From Comamonas kerstersii (lineage in GTDB: Bacteria; Pseudomonadota; Gammaproteobacteria; Burkholderiales; Burkholderiaceae_C): a stretch of DNA of 64,000 nt. The translations under genes and the position numbers were made by a program. The notes beneath the pieces are model-generated. The model searched no databases, had not been told where the DNA came from, and saw nothing but the letters and a program-made list of their open reading frames with translations. The stretch spans positions 124,001 through 188,000 of the forward strand of contig NZ_VZOT01000003.1 of assembly GCF_008801935.1 (NCBI RefSeq). The letters run 5' to 3'. Shown here one piece after another: positions 46,002 through 55,636 of this stretch. Positions within the stretch are counted from its first letter, which is position 1. Each line of letters starts with the position of its first letter.

Positions 46002-47129
46002 ATGATGCGTGCTTCACTCCGTTTAAAAACTGTCGTTGCCACTTTGGGCCTGCTGGGGGCCACTGTGGGTATCCAGGCTCACGCAGAGAACATCAAGTTC
46101 GCCATGGTCATCCCTGCTACGGGTCCACTGACCCAGTATGGTGACATGGTCAAGGAAGGCGTTTTCACTGCTGTGGAGCAGATCAATGCCGCAGGCGGCA
46201 TCAATGGCAAAACCATTGAAGTGGTGACTGTTGATGATGCCTGCGAACCCAAGCAGGGTCCAGTAGCGGCCAACCGCGTGGTCAATAGCAAGATTGGCTA
46301 CATGATTGGTCCCGTGTGCTCCGGTGCGGCCATTGCTGCGGCCCCCATTTATGACAACGAAGGCGTCGTCGTCATCACCCCTTCTGCCACCTCCCCGGCG
46401 CTGACGGAAGGCAAGAACTTCCACTACATCTTCCGCACCATCGGCCGCGATGACCAGCAAGGCCCATCGGCCGCCAAGTTCATCATTGAAACAGCCAAGC
46501 CCAGCAAGGTGGCCGTGCTGCACGACAAACAGTCCTACGGCCAGGGCATCGCTTCTTCCGTACGTGATGAGCTGAAAAAAGCCAATGTAGAAGTGGCGCT
46601 GTTCGAAGGTATCAATGCCGGTGACAGCGACTACTCGGCCATCATCACCAAGCTCAAGAGCGCAGGCGTGGACTTTGTCTACTACGGTGGCTACCACCCT
46701 GAAATGGGGCTGCTGCTGCGCCAGGCTGCCGAACAAGGCCTGAAAGTGCGCATGATGGGCCCTGAAGGCGTGGGCAACCCCGAGGTGAACGCCATTGCAG
46801 GCAATGCGGTGGAAGGCATGCTGGTGACGCTGCCCGCAGACTTTTCCAGCAATCCGCAAAATGCAGCCATCGTCAAGGCATTCCAGGACAAGCAACGCAA
46901 CCCCTCCGGTGCTTTCCAGCTGACCTCGTACGCCGCAGCGCAGGCACTGGCTGATGGCATCAAGGCCGTAGGCAACGACCCCAAGAAGGTGGCTGACTAC
47001 CTGCACCAGGCCAAGATTGACACCGTCATCGGCCCCGTCTCATGGAACAAGCAAGGAGACCTGACCTCCTTCGACTTCCAGGTCTTCGAGTGGCACAAGG
47101 ACGGCAGCAAGACCCCTGCGACCAAGTAA
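46002..47129 (+). CDS. livJ: branched-chain amino acid ABC transporter substrate-binding protein
   Basis: Periplasmic binding protein of the Liv system, 375 residues. Signal peptide MMRASLRLKTVVATLGLLGA...AHA ends near residue 27. The mature type I fold has IKFAMVIPATGPLTQYGDMVKEG, NAAGGINGK, GYMIGPVCSGAAIAAAPIY (in part) and FRTIGRDDQQGPSAAKFI. The start at 46002 has GAGAGGA upstream. Specificity could be Leu/Ile/Val or related compounds. A 193-nt gap with a possible long-range stem separates it from livH. Confidence 0.93.
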   Translation: MMRASLRLKTVVATLGLLGATVGIQAHAENIKFAMVIPATGPLTQYGDMVKEGVFTAVEQINAAGGINGKTIEVVTVDDACEPKQGPVAANRVVNSKIGYMIGPVCSGAAIAAAPIYDNEGVVVITPSATSPALTEGKNFHYIFRTIGRDDQQGPSAAKFIIETAKPSKVAVLHDKQSYGQGIASSVRDELKKANVEVALFEGINAGDSDYSAIITKLKSAGVDFVYYGGYHPEMGLLLRQAAEQGLKVRMMGPEGVGNPEVNAIAGNAVEGMLVTLPADFSSNPQNAAIVKAFQDKQRNPSGAFQLTSYAAAQALADGIKAVGNDPKKVADYLHQAKIDTVIGPVSWNKQGDLTSFDFQVFEWHKDGSKTPATK

Positions 47130-47322
47130 TTGCCCGTCTGAGCCCACAGCGCTTTTCCAAACTGCACATGTGCCCATCCGGACTCTGAGAGATACGGCAG
47201 AAACCCAGGCTGTAGCAACAGCGGGGTTGGCCGCATGGCTCCAGACCAGCGTGTGCAGCTTCCAGCCAGGCCTGTGGGCTTTTCAGTTCAACGCCTGCTT
47301 CGCTTGCAAGGGCCTCGCGCAC

Positions 47323-48249
47323 ATGAACGATTTTCTTCCCCAGCTGATACAGCAGCTCTTCAATGGTCTCTCGCTGGGAGCCATTTACGCCCTGATCGCC
47401 ATTGGCTACACCATGGTCTACGGCATCATCGGCATGATCAATTTTGCGCACGGTGACATCTACATGATTGGTGCCTATGTCGGGCTGGTCACGCTCTCGG
47501 CCGTCGGCATTCAGGGCACGGTTCCCATCTGGATGGTCATTGGCCTGATGCTAATCGTGGCTGTGATCATCACCGGCATCTATGGCTTTGCCGTGGAACA
47601 GGTGGCCTACAAGCCCGTGCGCAACAGCCCGCGCTTGGTGGCTTTGATTTCCGCCATCGGTATGTCCATCTTCCTGCAGAACTGGGTCGCCCTGGGCCAG
47701 GGGGCTCGCGACATGGCGGTCCCCTCTCTGCTGCCAGGGGCTTTTCAGATAGAGATGTCCGGAGGCTTTGAAGTCTTTGTGCCCTACACCCGCGTACTGA
47801 TCATTGCCGTGGTGGTAGTGCTGATGCTGCTGCTGACGCTCTACATCAAGCACTCACGCATGGGCCGCGCCTCACGCGCCTGCTCGCAGGACATGCACAT
47901 GGCCAGCCTGCTGGGCATCAACACCAACCGCGTGATCTCTTTCACCTTCATCCTGGGGGCCATGCTGGCCGCAGTTGGCGGTGTGCTGATTGCGCTGGCC
48001 GTAGGCAAGCTCAATCCCTTCATCGGCTTTATCGCGGGCATCAAGGCCTTCACGGCGGCTGTGCTCGGCGGCATTGGCAGCATTCCCGGTGCCATGCTCG
48101 GTGGCGTCATCCTGGGCATTGCCGAAACCCTGGCGGCTGCCTATATCTCCTCGGAGTACAAAGACATTGTGGCGTTCAGCCTGCTGGTGCTGATCCTGCT
48201 GTTCCGCCCCACAGGTCTGCTGGGCAAACCTGAAGTGGAGAAAGTCTGA
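47323..48249 (+). CDS. livH: branched-chain amino acid ABC permease LivH
   Basis: First inner-membrane permease of the Liv importer, 308 residues, about eight helices. [39 protein letters not shown], and [21 protein letters not shown] match LivH. The ATG at 47323 begins directly before the first helix; a longer in-frame start lacks family similarity. It overlaps livM by one base (TGATG), indicating coupled translation. Confidence 0.94.
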   Translation: MNDFLPQLIQQLFNGLSLGAIYALIAIGYTMVYGIIGMINFAHGDIYMIGAYVGLVTLSAVGIQGTVPIWMVIGLMLIVAVIITGIYGFAVEQVAYKPVRNSPRLVALISAIGMSIFLQNWVALGQGARDMAVPSLLPGAFQIEMSGGFEVFVPYTRVLIIAVVVVLMLLLTLYIKHSRMGRASRACSQDMHMASLLGINTNRVISFTFILGAMLAAVGGVLIALAVGKLNPFIGFIAGIKAFTAAVLGGIGSIPGAMLGGVILGIAETLAAAYISSEYKDIVAFSLLVLILLFRPTGLLGKPEVEKV

Positions 48250-49496
48250 TGAAGCGGCTCCTCCTGAACCTCGGCCCTGCCCTGATGGCCGCCGTAGTCA
48301 CCGCCTTGCTGGTCACCCCCATTTTTGGTCTGCAGCTGCAGCGCGTAGGCGGGCAAATGCGGCTGGACCCGCACTGGAACTACGTGCTCTGGGCCACCTT
48401 GATTGTGTTTGTGGTGCAAATCTGCAAGCCCGCACTCAAAGGTGCTGCCAAAGGCATACGCCTGCCTTCCATCCCCAGTCTGCCCGCCAAGCTGCATAAC
48501 GCACTGATCTTTGCAGCCTTGCTGCTGGCCATCAGCTGGCCTTTTTTTGCAGGTCGCAATGCCATCGACATTGCCACGCTGGCCATGATTTACGTCATGC
48601 TGGGTCTGGGGCTGAACATTGTGGTGGGCTTTGCAGGCCTGCTGGATCTGGGCTTTGTGGGCTTTTACGCCGTAGGTGCCTACACCTACGCCCTGCTCTT
48701 TCACTGGGCGGGCTGGAGCTTCTGGGAATCGCTGCCGCTGGCCGGGGCTGCTGCGGCGCTGTTTGGCTTTTTGCTGGGCTTTCCCGTACTGCGTCTGCGC
48801 GGTGACTATCTGGCCATTGTGACGCTGGGCTTTGGCGAAATCATTCGTCTGCTGCTGATCAACCTGAACGACTGGACGGGCGGCCCAGATGGCATCTCCG
48901 GCATCCCCAAGCCCACTGTCTTTGGCTATGAGATGACACGCAATCCCACGGTAGAAGGTGGCACGACTTTCCACCAGCTCATGGGCTGGGAGTTCAGCTC
49001 GGTGCACATGGTCATCTTTCTGTATCTGATGGCGCTAATGCTGGCGGTCATCACCCTGTGGGTGTCCAACCGCCTGATACGCATGCCCATTGGCCGCGCC
49101 TGGGAGGCCTTGCGCGAAGATGAAATCGCCTGCCGCTCCCTGGGCCTGAGCCCCATGCGCATCAAGCTCTCAGCCTTCACGCTGGGCGCCATGTTTGCCG
49201 GCTTTGGCGGCGCCTTCTTTGCTGCACGCCAGGGCATTGTGAACCCAGAGTCCTTCACCTTCATTGAGTCGGCCCTGATTCTGGCCATCGTGGTGCTGGG
49301 CGGCATGGGTTCTCAGTTGGGTGTGATCGTGGCTGCGATCCTGATTACCGTGCTGCCAGAGCTGGCGCGCGAGTTTTCGGAATACCGCATGCTGATCTTT
49401 GGTCTGGTCATGATTTTGATGATGGTCTGGCGTCCGCAGGGCCTGTTCCCTGTGACACGCCCCCACGTGGAAGTGCCGCAAAAAGCAGGCAGCTGA
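48249..49496 (+). CDS. livM: branched-chain amino acid ABC permease LivM
   Basis: Second Liv permease subunit, 415 residues. The N-terminal extension has a helix pair, as in E. coli LivM (425). [61 protein letters not shown] and [13 protein letters not shown] are family marks. The stop is followed by 37 nt before livG. Confidence 0.94.
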   Translation: MKRLLLNLGPALMAAVVTALLVTPIFGLQLQRVGGQMRLDPHWNYVLWATLIVFVVQICKPALKGAAKGIRLPSIPSLPAKLHNALIFAALLLAISWPFFAGRNAIDIATLAMIYVMLGLGLNIVVGFAGLLDLGFVGFYAVGAYTYALLFHWAGWSFWESLPLAGAAAALFGFLLGFPVLRLRGDYLAIVTLGFGEIIRLLLINLNDWTGGPDGISGIPKPTVFGYEMTRNPTVEGGTTFHQLMGWEFSSVHMVIFLYLMALMLAVITLWVSNRLIRMPIGRAWEALREDEIACRSLGLSPMRIKLSAFTLGAMFAGFGGAFFAARQGIVNPESFTFIESALILAIVVLGGMGSQLGVIVAAILITVLPELAREFSEYRMLIFGLVMILMMVWRPQGLFPVTRPHVEVPQKAGS

Positions 49497-49533
49497 GCCC
49501 GTCCCATGCACCTATTGAAAAAGAAATCACAGC

Positions 49534-50304
49534 ATGCATAGCAGCCATTTGTTGAGCGTCAAAGACCTGAGCATGCGCTTTGGCGGCCTGCTCGCGGTCG
49601 ATGGCGTAAGTATTGACCTCGATGAAAAACAAATCCTCGGCATCATCGGCCCCAACGGTGCTGGCAAGACCACGGTGTTCAACTGCATCAGCGGTTTCTA
49701 CACCCCTACCGGCGGCAGCATTGGGCTGCGGGGCGAGAGCATTGCCGGTCTGGGCAGCCACAAGGTGGCGTGCAAAGGGGTGGTACGTACCTTCCAGAAC
49801 GTGCGACTGTTCAAGCGCATGACGGTGCTGGAAAACCTGATGGTGGCCCAGCACCAGAAAGCGCGGGTCTCCGTGCTCGCGGGATTGTTCAACACCTCCA
49901 GCTTTCGCAGGCAGGAGGCCGAAGCCATTGAACGCAGCATGCACTGGCTGGACTACATGGGCCTGCGCGACTTTGCCAACCGTGAAGCCGGCAATCTGGC
50001 CTATGGCCACCAGCGGCGCCTGGAAATTGCACGCTGCATGATCACCGAGCCCAGGGTGCTGATGCTCGATGAGCCCGCAGCAGGCCTGAACCCTCAGGAA
50101 AAAATTGATCTGCAGGGGCTGATTCGCCAGCTGCGCGACCAGTATGGCGTTGCCATCCTGCTGATCGAGCACGATATGGGTCTGGTCATGGGGGTGTCTG
50201 AGCGCATCACCGTCATGGAATATGGCAAACCCATTGCCCATGGCACACCGGAAGAAGTCAAGAACAACGAACGGGTCATCAAGGCCTATCTGGGAGAGTC
50301 CTGA
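49534..50304 (+). CDS. livG: branched-chain amino acid ABC ATPase LivG
   Basis: ATPase of the Liv importer, 256 residues. Walker A GPNGAGKTT, LAYGHQRRLEIAR as signature and Walker B VLMLDEPAAGLNPQE are present. The LivG-type C-terminus is VSERITVMEYGKPIAHGTPEEV. It overlaps livF by one base at TGATG. Confidence 0.94.
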   Translation: MHSSHLLSVKDLSMRFGGLLAVDGVSIDLDEKQILGIIGPNGAGKTTVFNCISGFYTPTGGSIGLRGESIAGLGSHKVACKGVVRTFQNVRLFKRMTVLENLMVAQHQKARVSVLAGLFNTSSFRRQEAEAIERSMHWLDYMGLRDFANREAGNLAYGHQRRLEIARCMITEPRVLMLDEPAAGLNPQEKIDLQGLIRQLRDQYGVAILLIEHDMGLVMGVSERITVMEYGKPIAHGTPEEVKNNERVIKAYLGES

Positions 50305-51026
50305 TGACGCAGCAGCCTACCCCCATGCTTGAGCTGGAACAGATCAGCACCCACTATGGCTCCATCTGCGCCGTCAATGAGGTGTCACTGCACGTCAACA
50401 AGGGCGAAATCGTCAGCCTGATTGGCTCCAACGGCGCAGGTAAAACCTCGCTGCTCATGACCGTGTGCGGCAATCCGCGCGCCACGGGCGGCACCATTCA
50501 TTTTGAAGGCGAAGACATCACCAACCTGCCCACGCACCACATCATGCAGCGTGGCATTGCCATCTCACCGGAAGGGCGGCGCATCTTTCCGGACCTGACG
50601 GTGATTGAAAACCTGCAGATGGGCGGCTTTTTCCTGAGCAAGGACGAGATTGCCGCAGGCATGGAACACGTGTTTCACCTGTTTCCCCGCCTGAAGGAGC
50701 GCGCCACCCAGCGCGCAGGCACCATGTCTGGCGGCGAGCAGCAGATGCTGGCCATTGGCCGCGCCCTGATGTCCAAACCGCGCCTGCTGCTGATGGACGA
50801 ACCCACGCTGGGGCTGGCGCCGCTCATCATTGCGCAGATTTTTGACATCATCCAGACCATACGCAGCGAAGGTGTGACCGTGTTTCTGGTCGAGCAAAAT
50901 GCCAACCGCGCCCTGCAGATTGCAGACCGCGGCTATGTACTGGAAAACGGCAAGCTGGTGCTCGAAGACACGGGCGCCAACCTGCTCAAGAACGATGCTG
51001 TGCGCAAGGCCTACCTGGGCGGCTAA
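50304..51026 (+). CDS. livF: branched-chain amino acid ABC ATPase LivF
   Basis: Second Liv ATPase, 240 residues. Walker A GSNGAGKTS, signature MSGGEQQMLAIGRAL and Walker B LLLMDEPTLGLAPLI are the LivF forms. It is the last gene of livJHMGF and is followed by a strong bidirectional terminator. Confidence 0.94.
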   Translation: MTQQPTPMLELEQISTHYGSICAVNEVSLHVNKGEIVSLIGSNGAGKTSLLMTVCGNPRATGGTIHFEGEDITNLPTHHIMQRGIAISPEGRRIFPDLTVIENLQMGGFFLSKDEIAAGMEHVFHLFPRLKERATQRAGTMSGGEQQMLAIGRALMSKPRLLLMDEPTLGLAPLIIAQIFDIIQTIRSEGVTVFLVEQNANRALQIADRGYVLENGKLVLEDTGANLLKNDAVRKAYLGG

Positions 51027-51041
51027 CCCCTGCGCCCATAC

Positions 51042-51077
51042 AAAAACAGGCATCGCAACGCGATGCCTGTTTTTTTG
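51042..51077. terminator. bidirectional terminator between liv and TRAP operons
   Basis: AAAAACAGGCATCGC pairs with GCGATGCCTGTTTTT around AAC, with a T-run on the plus strand and an A-run (T on minus) on the other. Confidence 0.9.
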
Positions 51078-51089
51078 TACGAACCAGTC

Positions 51090-52373
51090 TTAGAAGCCTA
51101 CATAGTGGGGCAACCACACCGACAGCGCCGGCACAAAGGTCAGCAGCAGCAGCACGATCAGCTGCGCAATCAGGAACGGCGGCAGCTCCTTGTTCAGTTC
51201 CGTCAGCGTGGTCTTGGTTGCCACACAGGTCACAAACAGCAGCCCCCCCACAGGCGGAGTGATCATGCCCAGCGTCAGATTCACCACCACGACCATGGCG
51301 AACTGAATGGGGTCAATGCCCAGGGCATAGGCAATGGGCGCCAGGATGGGCACCAGAATCATGATGCCAGGCAGGGGCTCCATGAAAATGCCAAAGATCA
51401 GCAGCAGCACGTTCACTGCCAGCAGGAACAACACGGGAGACAGTTCCCAGCTGATGATCAGCTCCGACAGATATTGGGGCACACCCTCCACGGTCAGAAT
51501 CCAGGCAAAAGGCTGAGAAGCCGCCATGACCAGCAGCACCGATGCCGTCAGCAGTGCCGAACGCGCCGTGATGCCAGGGATGGCATCCCAGCGCAGTGTG
51601 CGGTACACCCACTTGCCGCAGATAAAGGCATAGACCACTGCCACCACAGAAGCCTCTGTCGGTGTGAACACGCCAAAGCGGATGCCGATGATGATCAGCG
51701 CCACCAGCAGCAGCACAGGAATGGCCTTGAGCGTGTTGAGCAGCATTTCCTTGCCCGAAGGACGAGGCTCGGTAGAGCGATAGCCGCGTTTTTTGCACAC
51801 CCACCAGTTGACCACACACAGTGCTGCCGCAATCAGCAGGCCAGGTACAAAGCCCGCCACAAACAGCGCGCCCACCGAGACATTCTCATCTTGCAGCGCA
51901 TAGATGATCATGGTGATCGAAGGTGGAATGATGGGGCCGATGATGGCCGAGTTGGCCGACAGCGCCGCCGCGTAGGGACGGTCATAGCCAGCCTTGGCCA
52001 TCATCTTGGTCATCATGGCACCGGGGCCTGCAGCATCGGCCAGGGCTGAGCCAGAGATACCTGCAAACAGCACGGACGAGCCCACGTTCGCATAGCCCAG
52101 ACCACCGCGCAGATGGCCCACAAACTGCGCCGCAAAGCGCAGCAGCACCTGCGTGAGCGCACCGCCAGACATCAGTTCAGCGGCAAAAATGAAGAACGGC
52201 ACGGCCATCAGCGGAAAGCTGTCGATGCCCGTAAACATTTCCTTGAAGACGACCAGCTGCGGATAGCGCCCCCCCACAAACACCGCAATGGCCGAAGCGA
52301 TCGCCAGCGCAAACGCGATGGGAAAGCCCAGCACCATCAGCACCACCAGGCCAATAATCAATGTCAAAGTCAT
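51090..52373 (-). CDS. dctM: TRAP transporter large permease DctM
   Basis: Large membrane subunit of a TRAP secondary transporter that imports carboxylates with Na+. The 427-residue, 12-helix protein has VLMVLGFPIAFALAIASAIAV, MAVPFFIFAAELMSGG, VLFAGISGSALADAAGPGAMM (in part), IPPSITMIIYA and ITPPVGGLLFVTC, all typical. It follows dctQ by 24 nt. The substrate is set by DctP. Confidence 0.94.
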   Translation of the reverse strand: MTLTLIIGLVVLMVLGFPIAFALAIASAIAVFVGGRYPQLVVFKEMFTGIDSFPLMAVPFFIFAAELMSGGALTQVLLRFAAQFVGHLRGGLGYANVGSSVLFAGISGSALADAAGPGAMMTKMMAKAGYDRPYAAALSANSAIIGPIIPPSITMIIYALQDENVSVGALFVAGFVPGLLIAAALCVVNWWVCKKRGYRSTEPRPSGKEMLLNTLKAIPVLLLVALIIIGIRFGVFTPTEASVVAVVYAFICGKWVYRTLRWDAIPGITARSALLTASVLLVMAASQPFAWILTVEGVPQYLSELIISWELSPVLFLLAVNVLLLIFGIFMEPLPGIMILVPILAPIAYALGIDPIQFAMVVVVNLTLGMITPPVGGLLFVTCVATKTTLTELNKELPPFLIAQLIVLLLLTFVPALSVWLPHYVGF

Positions 52374-52397
52374 TGTGATTCCTTGTTCTGATGCTGC

Positions 52398-52961
52398 TTA
52401 CAGCGAGCCCGCAGCTTCGCTGTCAATATCTTCCGAGTGCACATACTCCCCGGCCACAATGTACTGGCGTGCAATCAGGAGCAGGTGTACCAGCATGAGC
52501 ACAAAGCCCACAGGCATGGCGGCGTAGATGAAGGAAATTGGAATGTCCGTGGCGGCCGTACTCTGAAAGCGTGTGCGCCAGACATAGTCGCTGGAGGCCA
52601 CGGCCATGAAGATGAAGAAGGCAGACAGGCCCAGCACCACCATGCTGCGCAGCACCTGCGCGGTGCGCGTTTTCACCGCACGGTGCAGGTTGTCAATGGC
52701 GACATGGCCGCCAAAACGCAGCGCCAGACCTGCACCCAGAAAGGCCACCCAGATCATCATGTGGCGGGCCACTTCTTCGGCCCAGATGATGGAATCCCCT
52801 GTGGAGTAACGCAGCACCACATTGGCAAACACGATGCAGGCCATGGCCAGCAGCAAAAAAATCAGTAACCAGCGATTGGCCAGTACCAATCCTCGTTCAA
52901 AGCGATCCAGCATAGCTTGTTGTCGTGGACTGGCAGAGCAGCCCACAGCGCTTTCATTCAA
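52398..52961 (-). CDS. dctQ: TRAP transporter small permease DctQ
   Basis: Small four-helix subunit of the TRAP transporter. The core has FANVVLRYSTGDSIIWAEEVARHMMIWVAFLGAGLALR (in part) and the C-terminal helices. TTG at 52961 has GGGAG eight bases upstream, giving 187 residues; ATG at 52913 (171 residues) lacks a ribosome site but matches the family length better. It follows dctP after a terminator-like hairpin. Confidence 0.88.
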   Translation of the reverse strand: MNESAVGCSASPRQQAMLDRFERGLVLANRWLLIFLLLAMACIVFANVVLRYSTGDSIIWAEEVARHMMIWVAFLGAGLALRFGGHVAIDNLHRAVKTRTAQVLRSMVVLGLSAFFIFMAVASSDYVWRTRFQSTAATDIPISFIYAAMPVGFVLMLVHLLLIARQYIVAGEYVHSEDIDSEAAGSL

Positions 52962-53059
52962 GAGTCACACTCCCGACCAGCAGGCATAAAGCCAGCGAAC
53001 GGGAACCAATGCACCACATCGCTGCATCCACTGCATGGACTGCCAGCAGCAGCTGACAG

Positions 53060-53099
53060 CAAAAAGCCTGCGGGGCTGCTCACAGCACACGCAGGCTTT
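53060..53099 (-). terminator. intercistronic terminator between dctP and dctQ
   Basis: On the minus strand AAAGCCTGCG and CGCAGGCTTT (arms 53090-53099 and 53063-53072) pair around a 17-nt loop, followed by TTTTTGC. Read-through is needed for dctQM, so it may set dctP in excess. Confidence 0.7.
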
Positions 53100-53132
53100 G
53101 AATGGCCACAGTGAAACAGCAGATGCGCCTGC

Positions 53133-54119
53133 TTACTTCACGTTAGCGATCGCATCCAGCGTCTGCTGGCCAAACTTCTTGGCGTACTGCTTGTAAGCAG
53201 GCTCCAAGGCGGCGCGGAAGGCAGCGGCGTCCACGTTCTCGACCACTTGCATGCCATTGCTCTTGGCCATTTCCACGCCCTTGGCTTCCACATCATCCAC
53301 AAAGGCGCGGGAAGCCTGGCCACCAGCCTTGGCACCTTCGGTAAAGGCGGCCTTCTGCGCATCGGTCAGGCTACCCCAGAAAGAGGGAGACAGCACCAGC
53401 ACCACAGGGGCGTACACGTGAGAAGTCAGTGTCAGGTGCTTTTGCACTTCCCACAACTTGGAGGAAGTGAGCACCGAGATGGGGTTCTCCTGACCGTCGA
53501 TCGTGCCCTGCTGCAGGGCGCTGATCACTTCGGGCCAGGACATGGGCGTAGGCGCTGCACCCAGCGTGCGGAAAGCCGTGATGTGCACGGGGTTCTCGGT
53601 CACGCGGATCTTCAGGCCCTTCAGGTCAGCCACGTTCTGGACGGACACCTTGTTATTGGTCAGGTGGCGGAAGCCCTGCTCACCCCATGCCAGCGCAACC
53701 AGACCGCGCTGCTGGAACTTGGCCAGCAGGTCCTGGCCGAACTTGCCATCCAGCACTGCACGGGCGTGCTGGGTGTCGCGGAACAGGAAGGGAATGTCGA
53801 CGATGCCCACATCGCTCACAAAATTGCTCAGTGCGCCGGTGGAGACAATCGCTGCTTCCACGGTGCCCAGCTGCAGGCCTTCAATCAGTTCACGCTCACC
53901 GCCCAGGGCGCTGGAAGGAAAGTGCTTGATGGCAAAAGCATTATTGGTGGCTTTTTCCACCGAATCCGCCCAGGCTTTGGCGGCGGCACCGTAGTGCGAG
54001 TTCACGGCCAGCGCATAACCCAGCTTGACTTCCTTGGGTGCAGCCATGGCGTGACCAGCAGTCAAAGTCACAGCGGCGCTGGCACAAGCGGCAATAAAAG
54101 TACGGCGAATCAAGGCCAT
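53133..54119 (-). CDS. dctP: TRAP transporter substrate-binding protein DctP
   Basis: Periplasmic receptor, 328 residues. Signal peptide MALIRRTFIAACASAAVTLTAGHAMA (in part) ends near residue 26. The DctP fold has LGYALAVNSHYGAAAKAWAD, FPSSALGGERELIEGLQLG, VDIPFLFRDTQHA, and LKGLKIRVTENPVH with the carboxylate-binding arginine. The ATG at 54119 has GAGGGA upstream. The substrate is a carboxylate of unknown identity. Confidence 0.93.
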   Translation of the reverse strand: MALIRRTFIAACASAAVTLTAGHAMAAPKEVKLGYALAVNSHYGAAAKAWADSVEKATNNAFAIKHFPSSALGGERELIEGLQLGTVEAAIVSTGALSNFVSDVGIVDIPFLFRDTQHARAVLDGKFGQDLLAKFQQRGLVALAWGEQGFRHLTNNKVSVQNVADLKGLKIRVTENPVHITAFRTLGAAPTPMSWPEVISALQQGTIDGQENPISVLTSSKLWEVQKHLTLTSHVYAPVVLVLSPSFWGSLTDAQKAAFTEGAKAGGQASRAFVDDVEAKGVEMAKSNGMQVVENVDAAAFRAALEPAYKQYAKKFGQQTLDAIANVK

Positions 54120-54464
54120 GAATTGTCCCTCTTCATGTATGGAGCAAATAGCCTTGTGCTGACTTGAAACAAGTACACGCAACAAAGCTCAAAAAGGAAA
54201 ATTATGTACCAACGCACCAAATTGGCATGCCTGCGGGCATCTCTTGCGCATTGATTCGCAAAATAAAAAATAAAAATAAAAACAATGACTTAAAAATAAA
54301 TAGAGGTTTTTTTGCGATTCGCTACGTGTTTGTACGCACCTACCGAAAAAAGAAGCACCCTTCGTCAGCCGCGAAGTGTTTGCACTGCTGTCCAAGGACA
54401 ATCGTTACCCAATGTGTCGCAGCTCTCTACAATGCCCACTGGTTTCAAATCCTGAGAAAGATGT
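54120..54464. promoter_or_regulatory. AT-rich divergent region upstream of dctP
   Basis: 345 bp between dctP and the small membrane-protein gene. Bases 54258-54305 are almost pure A/T on the plus strand (AAAAATAAAAATAAAAA), so T-tracts face dctP, like an UP element or curved DNA. A reading frame through 54164-54505 is rich in Lys/Asn and is judged noncoding. No gene is supported. Confidence 0.5.
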
Positions 54465-54848
54465 ATGGCAACAAGAGCACCTGTCCCCGCCTCGACCAGC
54501 AATGACTCTGCGCTGGTGTCGTGGCTGGTTGCTGTGGTGGTAGTACTGGTTGCTGCACTGGTAGTGGGCGGCTACTGGATGCAGTCCCAGAACCAGCAGG
54601 CAGCCCAGCGATACCAGCAGGAGCAGCAATACCGCACCTATCTGGCAAGCACGCGGGAAGCTGCGGCCTACACGCCACCTGCTCCCAATCCAGCCATCAT
54701 TGAGGCACGCGAAACCCGTGCCTACCTGCTGGCCCACCCCGCTGTGACACCAGGCGAAGGCTTTAACCAGCCTGGCGTGCAAGCCACGGGCAAAGCCATT
54801 GCGCAGGCCATTGACCGCGCCCAGAACGCACAGCAACTATCAAAATAA
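54465..54848 (+). CDS. small single-pass membrane protein, 127 residues
   Basis: Not recognised. The N-terminal 16 residues are polar, then one hydrophobic helix (about 17-38, SWLVAVVVVLVAALVVGGYW) anchors a Gln/Ala-rich soluble part (QSQNQQAAQRYQQEQQYRTY). The stretch EARETRAYLLAHP and C-terminal AIAQAIDRAQNAQ look helical. A GAGAAAG lies upstream. It is divergent from dctP and ends at a palindromic repeat. Function unknown. Confidence 0.65.
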   Translation: MATRAPVPASTSNDSALVSWLVAVVVVLVAALVVGGYWMQSQNQQAAQRYQQEQQYRTYLASTREAAAYTPPAPNPAIIEARETRAYLLAHPAVTPGEGFNQPGVQATGKAIAQAIDRAQNAQQLSK

Positions 54849-54936
54849 AAGCTGCCAGCGCTTGATATACCTTGATTTCAGATACTTTTATATCTAAAAC
54901 CCTTTTAAATCAAGCGCTAGCAGCTATCTTTTTTAA
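54848..54936. repeat. full-length intergenic palindromic repeat / bidirectional terminator
   Basis: AGCTGCCAGCGCTTGAT (54850-54866) pairs with ATCAAGCGCTAGCAGCT (54909-54925) with one mismatch. The left arm is identical over 17 nt to the copy at 22929, the right arm to that at 6260. It sits at convergent 3' ends. Confidence 0.85.
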
Positions 54937-54944
54937 GGCACTGC

Positions 54945-55496
54945 TTATTTGCGGTGCTGCTCCACCCAGGCCACAAACTGCGCAACAAACTTCTGCACAT
55001 AGGCATGGCTGCGCTCACCGACCGAGCCATCGGCCGTGAAGAAATCGTCCTTGTATTGCAGGAACATTTCAGGCTGGCCCAGCGTGGGCATGTTCAGGAA
55101 GGACAGCACATTGCGCAGGTGCTGCTGCGCCATGGCAGTGCCTGCCGCGCCGGGCGACATGCCCATCACGGCAGCAGGCTTGCCATCCCAGACGCTTTGC
55201 CCGTACGGGCGTGACCCCTGATCCAGCGCATTCTTGAGCACACCAGGGATGGAGCGGTTGTACTCTGGCGTCACGAACAGCACAGCATCCACACCGCGCA
55301 GCGCATCGCGAAACTGCTTGACAGCTGCCACCTCATTGCCATCTGCATCCTGGTTGTACAGGGGCAGATCACCGATAGGCACTGGCGTGAACTGCACCCC
55401 GGCAGGGGCCATCTTGATCACGGCCTGTGCCAGCTGGCGGTTGAACGAGTCTTTGCGCAGACTGCCCACGATCACGGCGATGTGGATTTGGCTCAT
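54945..55496 (-). CDS. NAD(P)H-dependent FMN reductase (ChrR-like)
   Basis: A 183-residue flavodoxin-like reductase. GSLRKDSFNRQLAQAV binds FMN phosphate, LPLYNQD and TPEYNRSIPGVLKNALDQGS are the family signatures of ChrR-type quinone or chromate reductases. The start at 55496 has GGAGTG upstream. Two-electron quinone reduction protecting against redox cycling is the likely role. It is divergent from the ECF ATPase gene. Confidence 0.88.
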   Translation of the reverse strand: MSQIHIAVIVGSLRKDSFNRQLAQAVIKMAPAGVQFTPVPIGDLPLYNQDADGNEVAAVKQFRDALRGVDAVLFVTPEYNRSIPGVLKNALDQGSRPYGQSVWDGKPAAVMGMSPGAAGTAMAQQHLRNVLSFLNMPTLGQPEMFLQYKDDFFTADGSVGERSHAYVQKFVAQFVAWVEQHRK

Positions 55497-55636
55497 AACA
55501 ATCACTCCAGAGTTGATGGAAGACCCATTATGCGCCCCTGCCCTGAAGCACTTCGTGGGCACATACCTACAAGCGCTGTCTGCGGATGCCAATCAGGCAG
55601 AATGCGCTCTGCCTTGAGCCGTCTGTGTCTGTCTGC

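Noticed and set aside
54164-54505. 113-residue reading frame, Lys/Asn-rich
   Set aside because: It runs through the A-tract, has unusual composition, no ribosome site, and overlaps the better-supported gene at 54465.
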